Positions 1 to 6,309 of a DNA stretch of 7,811 nucleotides are shown here, in pieces (within the stretch, counting starts at the first letter, position 1; each line of letters begins with the position of its first letter). The position numbers and the translations under genes are program-made. The notes below the pieces were generated by a model, which made no database searches, was not told where the DNA came from, and saw nothing but the letters and a program-made list of their open reading frames with translations. Source of the stretch: Xanthobacteraceae bacterium (GTDB lineage: Bacteria; Pseudomonadota; Alphaproteobacteria; Rhizobiales; Xanthobacteraceae); the NCBI GenBank assembly GCA_030648135.1, contig JAUSIF010000135.1, positions 1 through 7,811 of the forward strand. The letters are read 5' to 3'.

Positions 1-33
1 GGAAGATCGGCCCGTCCGGCTAGACCGCCGGTA

Positions 34-3000
34 TCACTCGGCGGCGATAGGCCGCTCCTTGGGCCGGGCGGGTCCGCGCTCCGGCTCCTCCTCGTTCACC
101 GCCTTGGCGATGCGGCGATCGAACCGGTCGAGGTACAAATAAATGACCGGTGTGATGTAGAGCGTGAGCAGCTGCGATAAGAGCAGCCCGCCGACGACGG
201 CGACGCCGAGCGGCTGACGCAATTCGGAGCCCGCCCCCGCCCCGATCGCAATCGGGAGCGAGCCGAAAATCGCGGCAAGCGTAGTCATCATGATCGGGCG
301 GAACCGCAACAGCGCCGCCTCGCGGATCGATTCGAGCGGGTCCATGCCTTGGCGGCGGCGCACGATCGCGAAGTCGATCATCATGATCGCGTTCTTCTTC
401 ACGATGCCGACCAGCATCACGATGCCAATGAGGGCGATGACCGAGAGATCCATCCGGAACAGCATGAGCGTCAACAGCGCGCCGATACCGGCCGAGGGTA
501 GGCCCGATAGAATCGTGATCGGATGGATGAAGCTCTCATAGAGCACGCCGAGCACGATATAGATCACCAGCACCGCGGCGAGGATCAGCAACGGCTGGTT
601 CGACAGCGAATCCTGGAACACCTGAGCGGTGCCCTGGAAGCCGGACGAGATGCTCGCCGGCACATTGGCCTGGCGCTCGATCTTCTGGATCGCCTCCACC
701 GCTTCGCCGAGCGCCACGCCGGGCGCGAGGTTGAAGGAGATCGTCACCGCCGGCTGCTGTTGCTGGTGGGCGATCTGCAGCGGGCCGATGGTGCGGCGGA
801 TGGTGGCCAGCGCTTCGATCGGCACGATCCGCCCGTTCGAGGTGCGCAAATATACTTTCGACAGATCGGCGGCGTCCTTCTGGAAGCGTAGTTCATTCTC
901 GACGATGACCTGGTACTGGTTGGTCGAGGTATAGAGCGTCGCGACCTGGCGGGTACCAAACTGACTGTAGAGGCTGCTGCGGACTTGATCCTCGGTGACG
1001 CCAAGGGCGGCCGCCTTGTCCTTGTCGACATCGATGGTGAGCTGCGGATTGGTGATCTGGAGATCGGTGGTGACGTCGCGCAGGATGTCCAGCTCGTTCA
1101 TTTTGTCCTGGATCAGGGGTGCGAAGTAGTAGAGCGATTCGGTGTCCGAGCTCTGCAGCGTATATTGATATTGGCTCTTCGACACGATGCCGCCGACGGT
1201 GATGCTCTGCAGCGGTTGGAAGAAGACATTGACGCCCGGCACCGTTACCACGGTCCGGCGCAGGCGCTGGATGATCTGGAAGGCCGTTTCCTTGCGTTGC
1301 GAGCGAGGCTTGAGCCCCACGAACACGCGTCCGGTATTGCCGGTGCGGCTGATGCCGGTGGCGCCGGCGATGAAGACCACATAATCGACGTCGGGATCCT
1401 TGCGTACCACGGCGGCGACCTCGCGCACGCGGTCTGCCAAGGCCGGAAACGCGATGTCGCTCGCCGCTTCGACGGTGGAGACGATATAGCCGGTGTCCTC
1501 AACCGGAAAGAAGCCTTTGGGGATCCAGGCATAAAGCGCGACGGCGAGGAACAGGCTTGCGAACGTGACACCGAGCGTGGCGGGGCTGTGGCGGAGCACG
1601 AAGTCCAGACTCGAGCGATAACGGGCGAGCCAGAACTCGAACGTGCGCTCGGACCAGCGTAGCAGCGCGTTCGGCGTTTTCTTTTGATCGACCTGTTTCA
1701 ACATGCGCGCGCACAGCATCGGCGTCAGTGTCAGCGAGACGAACCCCGAAACCAGGATCGCAACCGAGATGGTGACCGCGAATTCGCGGAACACGCGGCC
1801 GACCACGCCGCCCATGAACAAGACCGGAATGAACACCGCGACCAGCGAGAGCGTCATCGAAACGATGGTGAATCCGATCTCGCGCGAGCCGACCAGCGCG
1901 GCCTGAAACGGCGGCATGCCGCGCTCGACATAGCGATAGATGTTCTCGAGCACGACGATGGCGTCGTCGACGACGAAGCCGACGCAGAGCGTGAGCGCTA
2001 GGAGCGTCATGTTGTTGATCGAGTAACCGAACGCCCACATCGCCGCGAAGGTGGCGACGATCGAGAACGGCAAGGCGAGCGAGGGAATGATGGTGGCGCG
2101 CGCATTGCGCAGGAACAGGAAGATCACGAACACGACAAAGCAGACGGAGAGGCCGAGGGTCACCTGCACGTCCACGACCGCGTTTCGAATCGAGGTCGAA
2201 CGGTCCATCAACACCTCGATCCGGATCGCGCCCGGCACTTGCGCCCGATATTCCGGCAAATGCTGGCGGACGAGATCGACGACCTCGACGGTGTTGGCGT
2301 CGGGCTGCCGATAGATCGCGAGATTGATCGAACGCGTGCCGTTGTACCAACCGGCGATGCGCTCGTTCTCGACACCGTTCTCGACGCGGGCGATTTCGCT
2401 CAGCCGTACTGGGGCTCCGTTGCGCCAGGCGACGATGACTTGGCCATATCTCGACGCTTCCGCGGTTTGCAGGCCCATGTCGAGGGTGAGACTCTGCGTC
2501 TGTCCCGCAATGACGCCGGTCGGCGTGATCGAGGAGGCGGAAGCGATCGCGCTCTGCACTTCGGGGAGCGAGATGCCGCGCGCGGCGATCGCATCGGGAT
2601 TGATACGGACGCGCACCGCGAATTTCTGTCCGCCGAAGATATTGACCTGGGCGACGCCGGTGAGCTGCGAGATCTGCTGGGCCAATACCGTATCGCCATA
2701 TTCATGGACGGTCGAAAGCGGCAGCGTGTCGGATACGAGCGACAGGAACAGGACCGGGGAATCCGCCGGGTTCACCTTGCGATAGCTCGGCGGCGTCGTC
2801 ATCTCGGCCGGCAATTGCTTTTGCGCGACCGAAAGCGCCGATTGCACGTCGAGCGCGGCGGCGTCGATGTTGCGGTTGAGGTCGAACTGGATGGTGATCG
2901 AGGTCGAGCCGTTGGTGCTCGTCGAAGTCATCGAGCTGATGCCGGCGATGGTGGCCAACTGTCGCTCGATCGGGGTCGCCACCGAAGCCGCCATGGTGTC

Positions 3001-3168
3001 GGGGCTGGCGCCCGGCAACACCGCGGTGATGTTGATGGTCGGGAAATCGACCCGCGGCAGCGCCGCGACCGGCAGCAGACGATAGCCGAAGATCCCGACA
3101 ATGATCAGCGAGACCATCATGAGCGTGGTCATCACCGGACGGCGGATGCAGAGTTCGGGCAACGACAA
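34..3168 (-). CDS. RND-family efflux permease (HAE1/MdtB-MdtC/AcrB-like)
   Basis: This is the inner-membrane proton-driven pump of a tripartite efflux system that exports drugs or other amphiphiles across the envelope. The 1044-residue length is normal for the HAE1 family. Seen: an N-terminal 'IRRPVMTTL' signature leading into TM1; a first periplasmic porter loop (about 40-335); a TM block (about 336-490); a second porter loop (about 555-855); and a second TM block (about 858-1013). The proton-relay residues match AcrB: D401/D402 in 'GFVVDDAIVVLENI', K925 in 'VKKNAI' and R957 in 'RFRPIMMTT'. So it should be active. The start is TTG at 3168, only two bases after the adaptor stop, with GGGAG inside the adaptor's last codons as ribosome-binding site. 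The next ATG (residue 13) would remove the conserved N-terminus. The C-terminus is a charged Glu/Arg/Pro tail. Overall style is closest to MdtB/MdtC; the substrate cannot be told. The outer-membrane partner is not in the window. Confidence 0.97.
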   Translation of the reverse strand: MSLPELCIRRPVMTTLMMVSLIIVGIFGYRLLPVAALPRVDFPTINITAVLPGASPDTMAASVATPIERQLATIAGISSMTSTSTNGSTSITIQFDLNRNIDAAALDVQSALSVAQKQLPAEMTTPPSYRKVNPADSPVLFLSLVSDTLPLSTVHEYGDTVLAQQISQLTGVAQVNIFGGQKFAVRVRINPDAIAARGISLPEVQSAIASASSITPTGVIAGQTQSLTLDMGLQTAEASRYGQVIVAWRNGAPVRLSEIARVENGVENERIAGWYNGTRSINLAIYRQPDANTVEVVDLVRQHLPEYRAQVPGAIRIEVLMDRSTSIRNAVVDVQVTLGLSVCFVVFVIFLFLRNARATIIPSLALPFSIVATFAAMWAFGYSINNMTLLALTLCVGFVVDDAIVVLENIYRYVERGMPPFQAALVGSREIGFTIVSMTLSLVAVFIPVLFMGGVVGRVFREFAVTISVAILVSGFVSLTLTPMLCARMLKQVDQKKTPNALLRWSERTFEFWLARYRSSLDFVLRHSPATLGVTFASLFLAVALYAWIPKGFFPVEDTGYIVSTVEAASDIAFPALADRVREVAAVVRKDPDVDYVVFIAGATGISRTGNTGRVFVGLKPRSQRKETAFQIIQRLRRTVVTVPGVNVFFQPLQSITVGGIVSKSQYQYTLQSSDTESLYYFAPLIQDKMNELDILRDVTTDLQITNPQLTIDVDKDKAAALGVTEDQVRSSLYSQFGTRQVATLYTSTNQYQVIVENELRFQKDAADLSKVYLRTSNGRIVPIEALATIRRTIGPLQIAHQQQQPAVTISFNLAPGVALGEAVEAIQKIERQANVPASISSGFQGTAQVFQDSLSNQPLLILAAVLVIYIVLGVLYESFIHPITILSGLPSAGIGALLTLMLFRMDLSVIALIGIVMLVGIVKKNAIMMIDFAIVRRRQGMDPLESIREAALLRFRPIMMTTLAAIFGSLPIAIGAGAGSELRQPLGVAVVGGLLLSQLLTLYITPVIYLYLDRFDRRIAKAVNEEEPERGPARPKERPIAAE

Positions 3169-3170
3169 GG

Positions 3171-4400
3171 TCAGGCTCCCGCCGCGCGCTTGATTTCGAT
3201 CCGACTGCCGTCGCGTAACGACAGCTGGCCGTCGGTGACCACCGTCTCGTCACCCGCAAGACCGTTCGTCACCACCGCCTCGCCGTCGACCGTACGTGCG
3301 ACGGTGACCAGCCGCACCTTGGCGGTGTTGTTCTCGACCACGAACACGAAGGTGCCGCGTTGACCATTCTGGATCGCCTCGTTCGGCACCGCGACTACGC
3401 CCGGCTCGGTGCGGAGCGTCACCCGCACGCTCGCGAGCGTACCCGGCCAAAGCTGCTCGTCGCCGTTATCGAACAGCGCGCGCACCATGATGGTTCCGGT
3501 CTGCGGATCGACGGTGTTGTCGATATTGGCGACGTTCCCGCCGGGAATGCTGGCGCCGTTCTGTAAAGTCACGTTGACCGTCGCCTTGGCGCCGGCCGCG
3601 CGCAGGTCGGGGATGTAGCGCTCGGGCACGCCGAAGCCGACATAGATCGGCGATATCTGGTTCACGGTGACGAGCGACGTGCTCACCGTGGCTAGCGACG
3701 TACCGCCCGTATCGGCGGGCCGCACGACCGAGCCGGAGCGCACGCCGGAAACGCCGACGCGGCCGGTCACGGGCGATTGGATGTCGTAATAGGTGCGCTG
3801 CACGCGTAAATTATCGAGATTGGCTTCGTCCTGCTTGATGGTGGCCTTCAACACCTCGGCGGCCGTGCGCGCATCGTCGAGGGTGACTTGTGCGGTCGCC
3901 TTCTTGGCCACCAGACCTTCATAGCGCTCGACGTCGCGGTTGGCCTTATCGAGCGAGGCCTTGTCGCGCGCCAGCGTCGCTTCGGCCTGGCGAATCTGCG
4001 CATCGATCGTGCGAGAATCGAGCGTGTACAGCAGGTCACCCTCTTTGACCGCGGCGCCGTCTTCGAAATGAACCTTTACGACCTGGCTCTCCACGCGCGA
4101 GCGCACGGCGATGCCGACAACCGGCTGCACGCTTCCCGGCGCCTCGACGCGATAGGGCAGGTCCTTGCGCACGGCCTTGCCGACCAGGACCGCCACCGCG
4201 CGCTCGCGGGGCGGGTTCTGCGCGACCGCGCCGGAGCCAACGGTCCACCACGCCACGCCGCCGACAACGGCGAGCAGCGCCACTCCGAGCGCGATGATCG
4301 CGGGTTGCGGTCTCTTCAACTGCTGGATCAATAGCTTGATCGAGCCGTCCCACCCCATCTGCCGGACGAACTTCACCGCGCGCTGGAGCTGTTTTTGCAT
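3171..4400 (-). CDS. RND efflux periplasmic adaptor (membrane fusion protein, MdtA-like)
   Basis: This protein bridges the RND permease encoded just downstream to an outer-membrane channel. Domains in order over 409 residues: a cytoplasmic basic segment (1-32); one TM helix or signal anchor (about 33-55); first half of a lipoyl domain (about 92-128); an alpha-hairpin rich in A/K/E/D/R (about 130-205); second lipoyl half with 'IQSPVTGRVG' (207-216); a beta-barrel (about 248-330) with 'VDPQTGTIMVRALF', the usual barrel motif; and a membrane-proximal domain (about 335-406) including 'AVPNEAIQ'. No lipobox Cys is seen, so it is probably anchored by the TM helix. The 32-residue segment before the TM is longer than in MdtA. 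ATG at 4400 is preceded by a weak AGGA; ATG at residue 15 is an alternative start. Its TGA is two bases from the permease start, so the two genes form one translationally coupled operon. No TetR- or MarR-type regulator lies beside it. Confidence 0.95.
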   Translation of the reverse strand: MQKQLQRAVKFVRQMGWDGSIKLLIQQLKRPQPAIIALGVALLAVVGGVAWWTVGSGAVAQNPPRERAVAVLVGKAVRKDLPYRVEAPGSVQPVVGIAVRSRVESQVVKVHFEDGAAVKEGDLLYTLDSRTIDAQIRQAEATLARDKASLDKANRDVERYEGLVAKKATAQVTLDDARTAAEVLKATIKQDEANLDNLRVQRTYYDIQSPVTGRVGVSGVRSGSVVRPADTGGTSLATVSTSLVTVNQISPIYVGFGVPERYIPDLRAAGAKATVNVTLQNGASIPGGNVANIDNTVDPQTGTIMVRALFDNGDEQLWPGTLASVRVTLRTEPGVVAVPNEAIQNGQRGTFVFVVENNTAKVRLVTVARTVDGEAVVTNGLAGDETVVTDGQLSLRDGSRIEIKRAAGA

Positions 4401-4795
4401 CCGCGCTGATCCTAAATCCGTCGCCCTTCGGCGGGATTAACACGCAGCATGACGCCTTGTCTCTCGCTCGCCCCGCACAATTGCGGGAGCCGGTAAACGG
4501 GGTTGAAACATAACAGGAACGCCCGGCCGCCGCCATGGCGGGCTCCCCAACAGGAGCCCCGCGGCGCACGCCTTCAACTCACCTGCCTCTTAAACCAAGC
4601 GCGCGATAGCAATGACGCCAACCCCGGCTTCCTATCGATGAAGACGAACGAGCACGGGCCGAGCCATCGACGGGCGACGCGCTCCATCGTCGCGAGCGCG
4701 GCAAGAAGGCGAAGGCGAGATGGTTGCCGCCCGGCCGGATCAGAATGTGATCGAGACCCGGAAACCTCCAAGCCTCGTACGGCGCGCGACCCAGC
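4401..4795. other. Gene-poor stretch with GC-rich hairpins upstream of the efflux operon
   Basis: These 395 bases lie between the ureE stop and the adaptor start and hold no gene I can support. They should contain the efflux operon promoter and 5' leader and the 3' end of the ureE transcript. No clear -35/-10 pair stands out. Three inverted repeats are visible: 4472-4487 (CCCGCA / TGCGGG, 4-nt loop), the perfect 12-bp palindrome CCGCCATGGCGG (4530-4541), and 4540-4559 (GGGCTCC / GGAGCCC, 6-nt loop). None is followed by a T-run on either strand, so none is a standard intrinsic terminator. A minus-strand frame at 4574-4771 has coding-like third positions but resembles nothing I know. Confidence 0.6.
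4540..4559 (-). other. GC-rich hairpin in the ureE-efflux intergenic region
   Basis: Perfect 7-bp arms GGGCTCC and GGAGCCC flank a 6-base loop. The hairpin abuts the palindrome CCGCCATGGCGG at 4530-4541, so the two can form alternative pairings. It lies about 240 bases after the ureE stop and 140 bases before the adaptor start. It could be a Rho-independent-like transcript end or a stable part of the efflux leader. The lack of a U-tract argues against a classical terminator. Confidence 0.35.
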
Positions 4796-5329
4796 TCACC
4801 TTCGGTCATGGCCATTCGCACGATCGTGGCCGTGGTCGTGATCGTGGCCATGGGGATGCTCGTGCGGGTGATCATGACGATGGCCGTGCGCCGGCGCCGT
4901 CTCATGCGCACAGGTGCCGGCCTCGGGATCGAACGGCGCTTCGATGCGCGCGACCTGGGCGCCGAGCTTCGCAGCCATTTCCTCCAGTCCATGATCGTGC
5001 CCGATGCGGATGCGATCGGGAAGGATTTCCACGGGCACGTGATGATTGCCGAGCTGCCAGGCGACGCGGGCGAGGAGCTGCGGCTCGCCGGTGATCTCCG
5101 CGATCGGCTCGGACGCGGCCACGACCCGCACGATACGCCCATCCTCGAGCAGAAGCCCGTCGCCGTCGCGCAGCATGGCCGCCTCGGTGAGATCGAGCAG
5201 GAACACGGTATCGTTCTGACCGCGCATGGCGACGCGGCGGCTGTGACGGCCATCGTGGGGCAATTCGATGCGGTCGGCTTCCTTCGCGTTCCAGCTCCTC
5301 GCCGGCAACACCTTGGTCGCGCGGATCAT
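4796..5329 (-). CDS. ureE: Urease accessory protein UreE (nickel metallochaperone) with His-rich tail
   Basis: UreE is a cytoplasmic dimer that binds nickel and passes it through UreG to apo-urease; in some bacteria it also exchanges nickel with hydrogenase maturation proteins. The 177-residue product has the N-terminal UreE domain (about 1-70, with 'FLLDLTEAAMLRDGDGL') and the C-terminal ferredoxin-like domain (about 72-138). That domain carries 'LGNHHVPVEI', containing the interface metal-binding His (H96/H97), plus H111 and H113, and 'APFDPEAG'. The tail (139-177) has one Cys and 13 His, with His at every second residue from 148 to 168. ATG at 5329 is preferred over the in-frame TTG at 5341: GGGAGAG precedes it closely and family members start 'MIRAT'. 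A 12-codon ORF overlaps this start by ATGA. Oddly, ureE follows an AbrB-like gene, with no ureC upstream and no ureF downstream. It may serve a remote urease operon, or act in nickel storage or hydrogenase maturation. Confidence 0.93.
   Translation of the reverse strand: MIRATKVLPARSWNAKEADRIELPHDGRHSRRVAMRGQNDTVFLLDLTEAAMLRDGDGLLLEDGRIVRVVAASEPIAEITGEPQLLARVAWQLGNHHVPVEILPDRIRIGHDHGLEEMAAKLGAQVARIEAPFDPEAGTCAHETAPAHGHRHDHPHEHPHGHDHDHGHDRANGHDRR
4808..4888 (-). repeat. Low-complexity His/Asp/Gly-coding tract in the ureE 3' end
   Basis: Codons for His alternating with Gly, Asp, Arg, Pro and Glu create short imperfect DNA repeats (CGTGGCCATGG-like units) encoding UreE residues 148-174. Such tails are common in UreE, bind several extra nickel ions and vary in length by repeat slippage. 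The tract also makes long spurious open frames on the plus strand. Confidence 0.7.
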
Positions 5330-5364
5330 GCGCTCTCCCAAACCGTCACTCGCATTTCGTTCAT
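5326..5364 (-). CDS. Possible 12-codon upstream ORF coupled to ureE
   Basis: ATG at 5364, preceded by GGGGA about 6 bases upstream, opens a frame encoding MNEMRVTVWESA. Its TGA overlaps the ureE ATG as ATGA, the usual geometry of translational coupling, and the ureE ribosome-binding site lies inside this small frame. It could be a leader that feeds ribosomes to ureE, the relic of a lost gene between the AbrB-like gene and ureE, or chance. There is no homology or composition evidence that the peptide itself has a function. Confidence 0.25.
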   Translation of the reverse strand: MNEMRVTVWESA

Positions 5365-5372
5365 GGCGGATC

Positions 5373-5387
5373 CCCGAATGTTTCGGG
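5373..5387 (-). other. Short hairpin between the AbrB-like gene and ureE
   Basis: Six-base arms CCCGAA and TTCGGG with a 3-base loop begin three bases after the AbrB-like stop codon. No T-run follows, so it is more likely an mRNA-processing or partial attenuation element than a terminator. If so, the AbrB-like gene and ureE, 60 bases apart, can still be co-transcribed. Confidence 0.35.
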
Positions 5388-5389
5388 CG

Positions 5390-5599
5390 TCAATCGATGG
5401 CGCTCGACGGTGCGTTCCGGACTTCGAAGATCGAGAGACGGATGCGTTTTTTCAGGATCACGCGTTGGTCGTCTTCGAGCAGGAAGTCGAGTTGATCGCC
5501 GGGCCGCAAGTCCCAGCGCCGCCGCAACTCGACCGGCAAGGTGATCTGACCCTTGCTGGTGAGCGTGGCCTTGACCCGGTAAGGCGATTGATAAGCCAT
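5390..5599 (-). CDS. AbrB/MazE/SpoVT-type DNA-binding protein (antitoxin-like)
   Basis: The 69-residue product carries a swapped-hairpin AbrB domain (about residues 8-53). The family pattern is clear: 'ATLTSKGQITLPVELRR' followed by 'LRPGDQLDFLLEDDQRVILKK'. Such proteins dimerise and bind palindromic DNA; most small ones are antitoxins of MazF or PIN-domain (VapC) toxins and repress their own promoter, and some are stand-alone regulators. ATG at 5599 is supported by AAGGAG eight bases upstream. Residues 54-69 form a short tail of the kind that contacts a toxin in antitoxins. No toxin ORF follows: the next gene downstream, 60 bases away, is ureE, and osmC lies upstream. It is therefore either an orphan antitoxin or a local transcription regulator. 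The repeat array just upstream suggests autoregulation. Confidence 0.85.
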   Translation of the reverse strand: MAYQSPYRVKATLTSKGQITLPVELRRRWDLRPGDQLDFLLEDDQRVILKKRIRLSIFEVRNAPSSAID

Positions 5600-5602
5600 G
5601 GC

Positions 5603-5648
5603 CTTCTCCTTACTATTTCCTTACTTATTCCTTACTTTATGTAAGGAA
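5603..5648 (-). promoter_or_regulatory. Candidate operator: GTAAGG repeats at exact 11-bp spacing plus palindrome
   Basis: Read on the minus strand, three 11-base units begin with GTAAGG: GTAAGGAATAA (5635-5625), GTAAGGAAATA (5624-5614) and GTAAGGAGAAG (5613-5603). The first also forms the right arm of a perfect palindrome with 8-bp arms TTCCTTAC / GTAAGGAA and a 5-bp spacer (5628-5648). The third contains the AAGGAG ribosome-binding site of the AbrB-like gene. The 11-bp period is close to one DNA turn, so half-sites would lie on one face of the helix. This is the expected layout for a dimeric AbrB-type autorepressor that spreads over repeated half-sites. Binding by this protein is inferred, not shown. 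Confidence 0.6.
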
Positions 5649-5675
5649 TCTATCAGATAAGCCGTTGATTCGCAA
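5647..5675 (-). promoter_or_regulatory. Candidate sigma-70-type promoter of the AbrB-like gene
   Basis: On the minus strand, TTGCGA (5675-5670) and TAGATT (5652-5647) are separated by exactly 17 bases; each matches 4 of 6 consensus positions. The expected transcription start, near 5640, falls in the spacer of the palindrome at 5628-5648. The palindrome's outer edge overlaps the -10 box by two bases. A protein bound there should block polymerase. Confidence 0.45.
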
Positions 5676-5723
5676 GGCATCGCTCTCATTCCACCTACGG
5701 CCTGTGGGGAGGCCAAAAGCGGG

Positions 5724-6155
5724 TCAGACCTTCACGTCGAGCGCGAGCGTGATCTTCACCCCGGCCAGCGCCTTGGAAACCGGGCAGCCGGTCTTCGCGC
5801 CCTCGGCGATGACGCGGACTTTTTCACGGTCTGCGCCCGGCGCCTCGACCTTACAATGGAGCGCACTGGTGGTGATATCGGCGCCCTTGTCGCCCATCAC
5901 GACCTCGACCTCAGCGCTGGTTTCGATCGATTTCGAGGTGAGGCCCGCTTTCATCAACCCGACGCCCAGCGCCATGGTGTAACAGGCGGCGTGCGCCGCT
6001 GCGATCAGCTCCTCGGGCGTGGTGCCTGGTGCACCGCCTTCGAACCGCGCCTTCAAGCTGTAGGGCGCGTTTTTGAACAGGCCGCTCGCGACCGTAACCT
6101 TGCCCGGGCTGTCCTTGACCGAGCCGTCCCAGCGGGCCGTTGCCGTGCTTTTCAT
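5724..6155 (-). CDS. osmC: OsmC-family peroxiredoxin (organic hydroperoxide reductase)
   Basis: OsmC proteins are cytoplasmic dimeric thiol peroxidases that reduce organic hydroperoxides and hydrogen peroxide. The 143 residues equal the length of E. coli OsmC. Both catalytic cysteines are present: C58 in 'AAHAACYTMAL' (peroxidatic, start of the long central helix) and C124 in 'TGCPVSKAL' (resolving). R37 in 'KARFEG' and E48/E49 in 'TTPEEL' match the usual active-site Arg and Glu. The C-terminal 'VKITLALDVKV' is the typical last strand. The frame stays open to 6332, but ATG at 6155 is chosen: GGGAGG lies seven bases upstream and homologues begin 'MKxxATAxW'. The 'GTTPEELIAAAHAACY' style places it with OsmC rather than Ohr. 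A strongly initiated 28-codon ORF lies upstream. No OhrR/MarR-type regulator is adjacent. Confidence 0.95.
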   Translation of the reverse strand: MKSTATARWDGSVKDSPGKVTVASGLFKNAPYSLKARFEGGAPGTTPEELIAAAHAACYTMALGVGLMKAGLTSKSIETSAEVEVVMGDKGADITTSALHCKVEAPGADREKVRVIAEGAKTGCPVSKALAGVKITLALDVKV

Positions 6156-6211
6156 GGTTTCCTCCCGACGTTTTGTTGCAATGGATTGTCCTGCGCCGAT
6201 TCCGGTACCCA

Positions 6212-6298
6212 TCACCGTCCGGCGATGAGTTCCGTGCGACCGGTGTGGCGCGTCCGGTTCGTTGTCGCGCTTTCCGCGGTGAACATTCGGCGACCCAC
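6212..6298 (-). CDS. Possible 28-codon leader ORF upstream of osmC
   Basis: GTG at 6298 is preceded by AAGGAGG with a 7-base gap, the best Shine-Dalgarno match I noticed in the window. The frame runs 28 codons to TGA and ends 56 bases before the osmC start. The peptide has six Thr and six Arg and no known motif. It could be a translated leader affecting osmC expression or an unannotated microprotein. It could also be a chance frame near a purine-rich site. No hairpin pair typical of attenuation was identified. Confidence 0.3.
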   Translation of the reverse strand: MGRRMFTAESATTNRTRHTGRTELIAGR

Positions 6299-6309
6299 GA
6301 GCTCCCCTC

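Noticed and set aside
1..33. Possible terminator or next gene after the permease
   Set aside because: Only 33 bases, with no clear hairpin plus T-run and no frame that can be supported.
985..1662. 225-codon plus-strand frame inside the permease gene
   Set aside because: Composition is that of an antisense frame, and the minus-strand permease is continuous through the region.
2239..3363. 374-codon plus-strand open frame opposite the RND genes
   Set aside because: Rich in Arg/Asp/Gly/His as expected for the antisense of high-G+C coding DNA; it lies wholly opposite a confident permease and adaptor.
4445..4500. Cobalamin riboswitch upstream of the efflux operon
   Set aside because: Only a CCGCAATTGT-like block and a GCGAGC-like run resemble the consensus. 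The conserved GGGAA/GGTG segment and the CACTGG element are missing, and efflux genes are not usual targets.
4796..5341. TTG at 5341 as the ureE start
   Set aside because: ATG at 5329 has a close GGGAGAG site and matches the usual MIRAT start of the family.
4808..5644. 278-codon plus-strand open frame across ureE and the AbrB-like gene
   Set aside because: An antisense shadow lengthened by the His-rich tract; the minus-strand UreE and AbrB proteins have clear family motifs.
5603..5648. GTAAGG repeats as a CRISPR array or a replication-origin iteron set
   Set aside because: Only three units of 11 bp with no spacers and no Rep gene; placement between promoter and start codon fits an operator better.
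5699..5714. Inverted repeat GGCCT/AGGCC after the osmC stop as a terminator
   Set aside because: Stem of only 5 bp, and in the osmC direction the T-run comes before the hairpin rather than after it.
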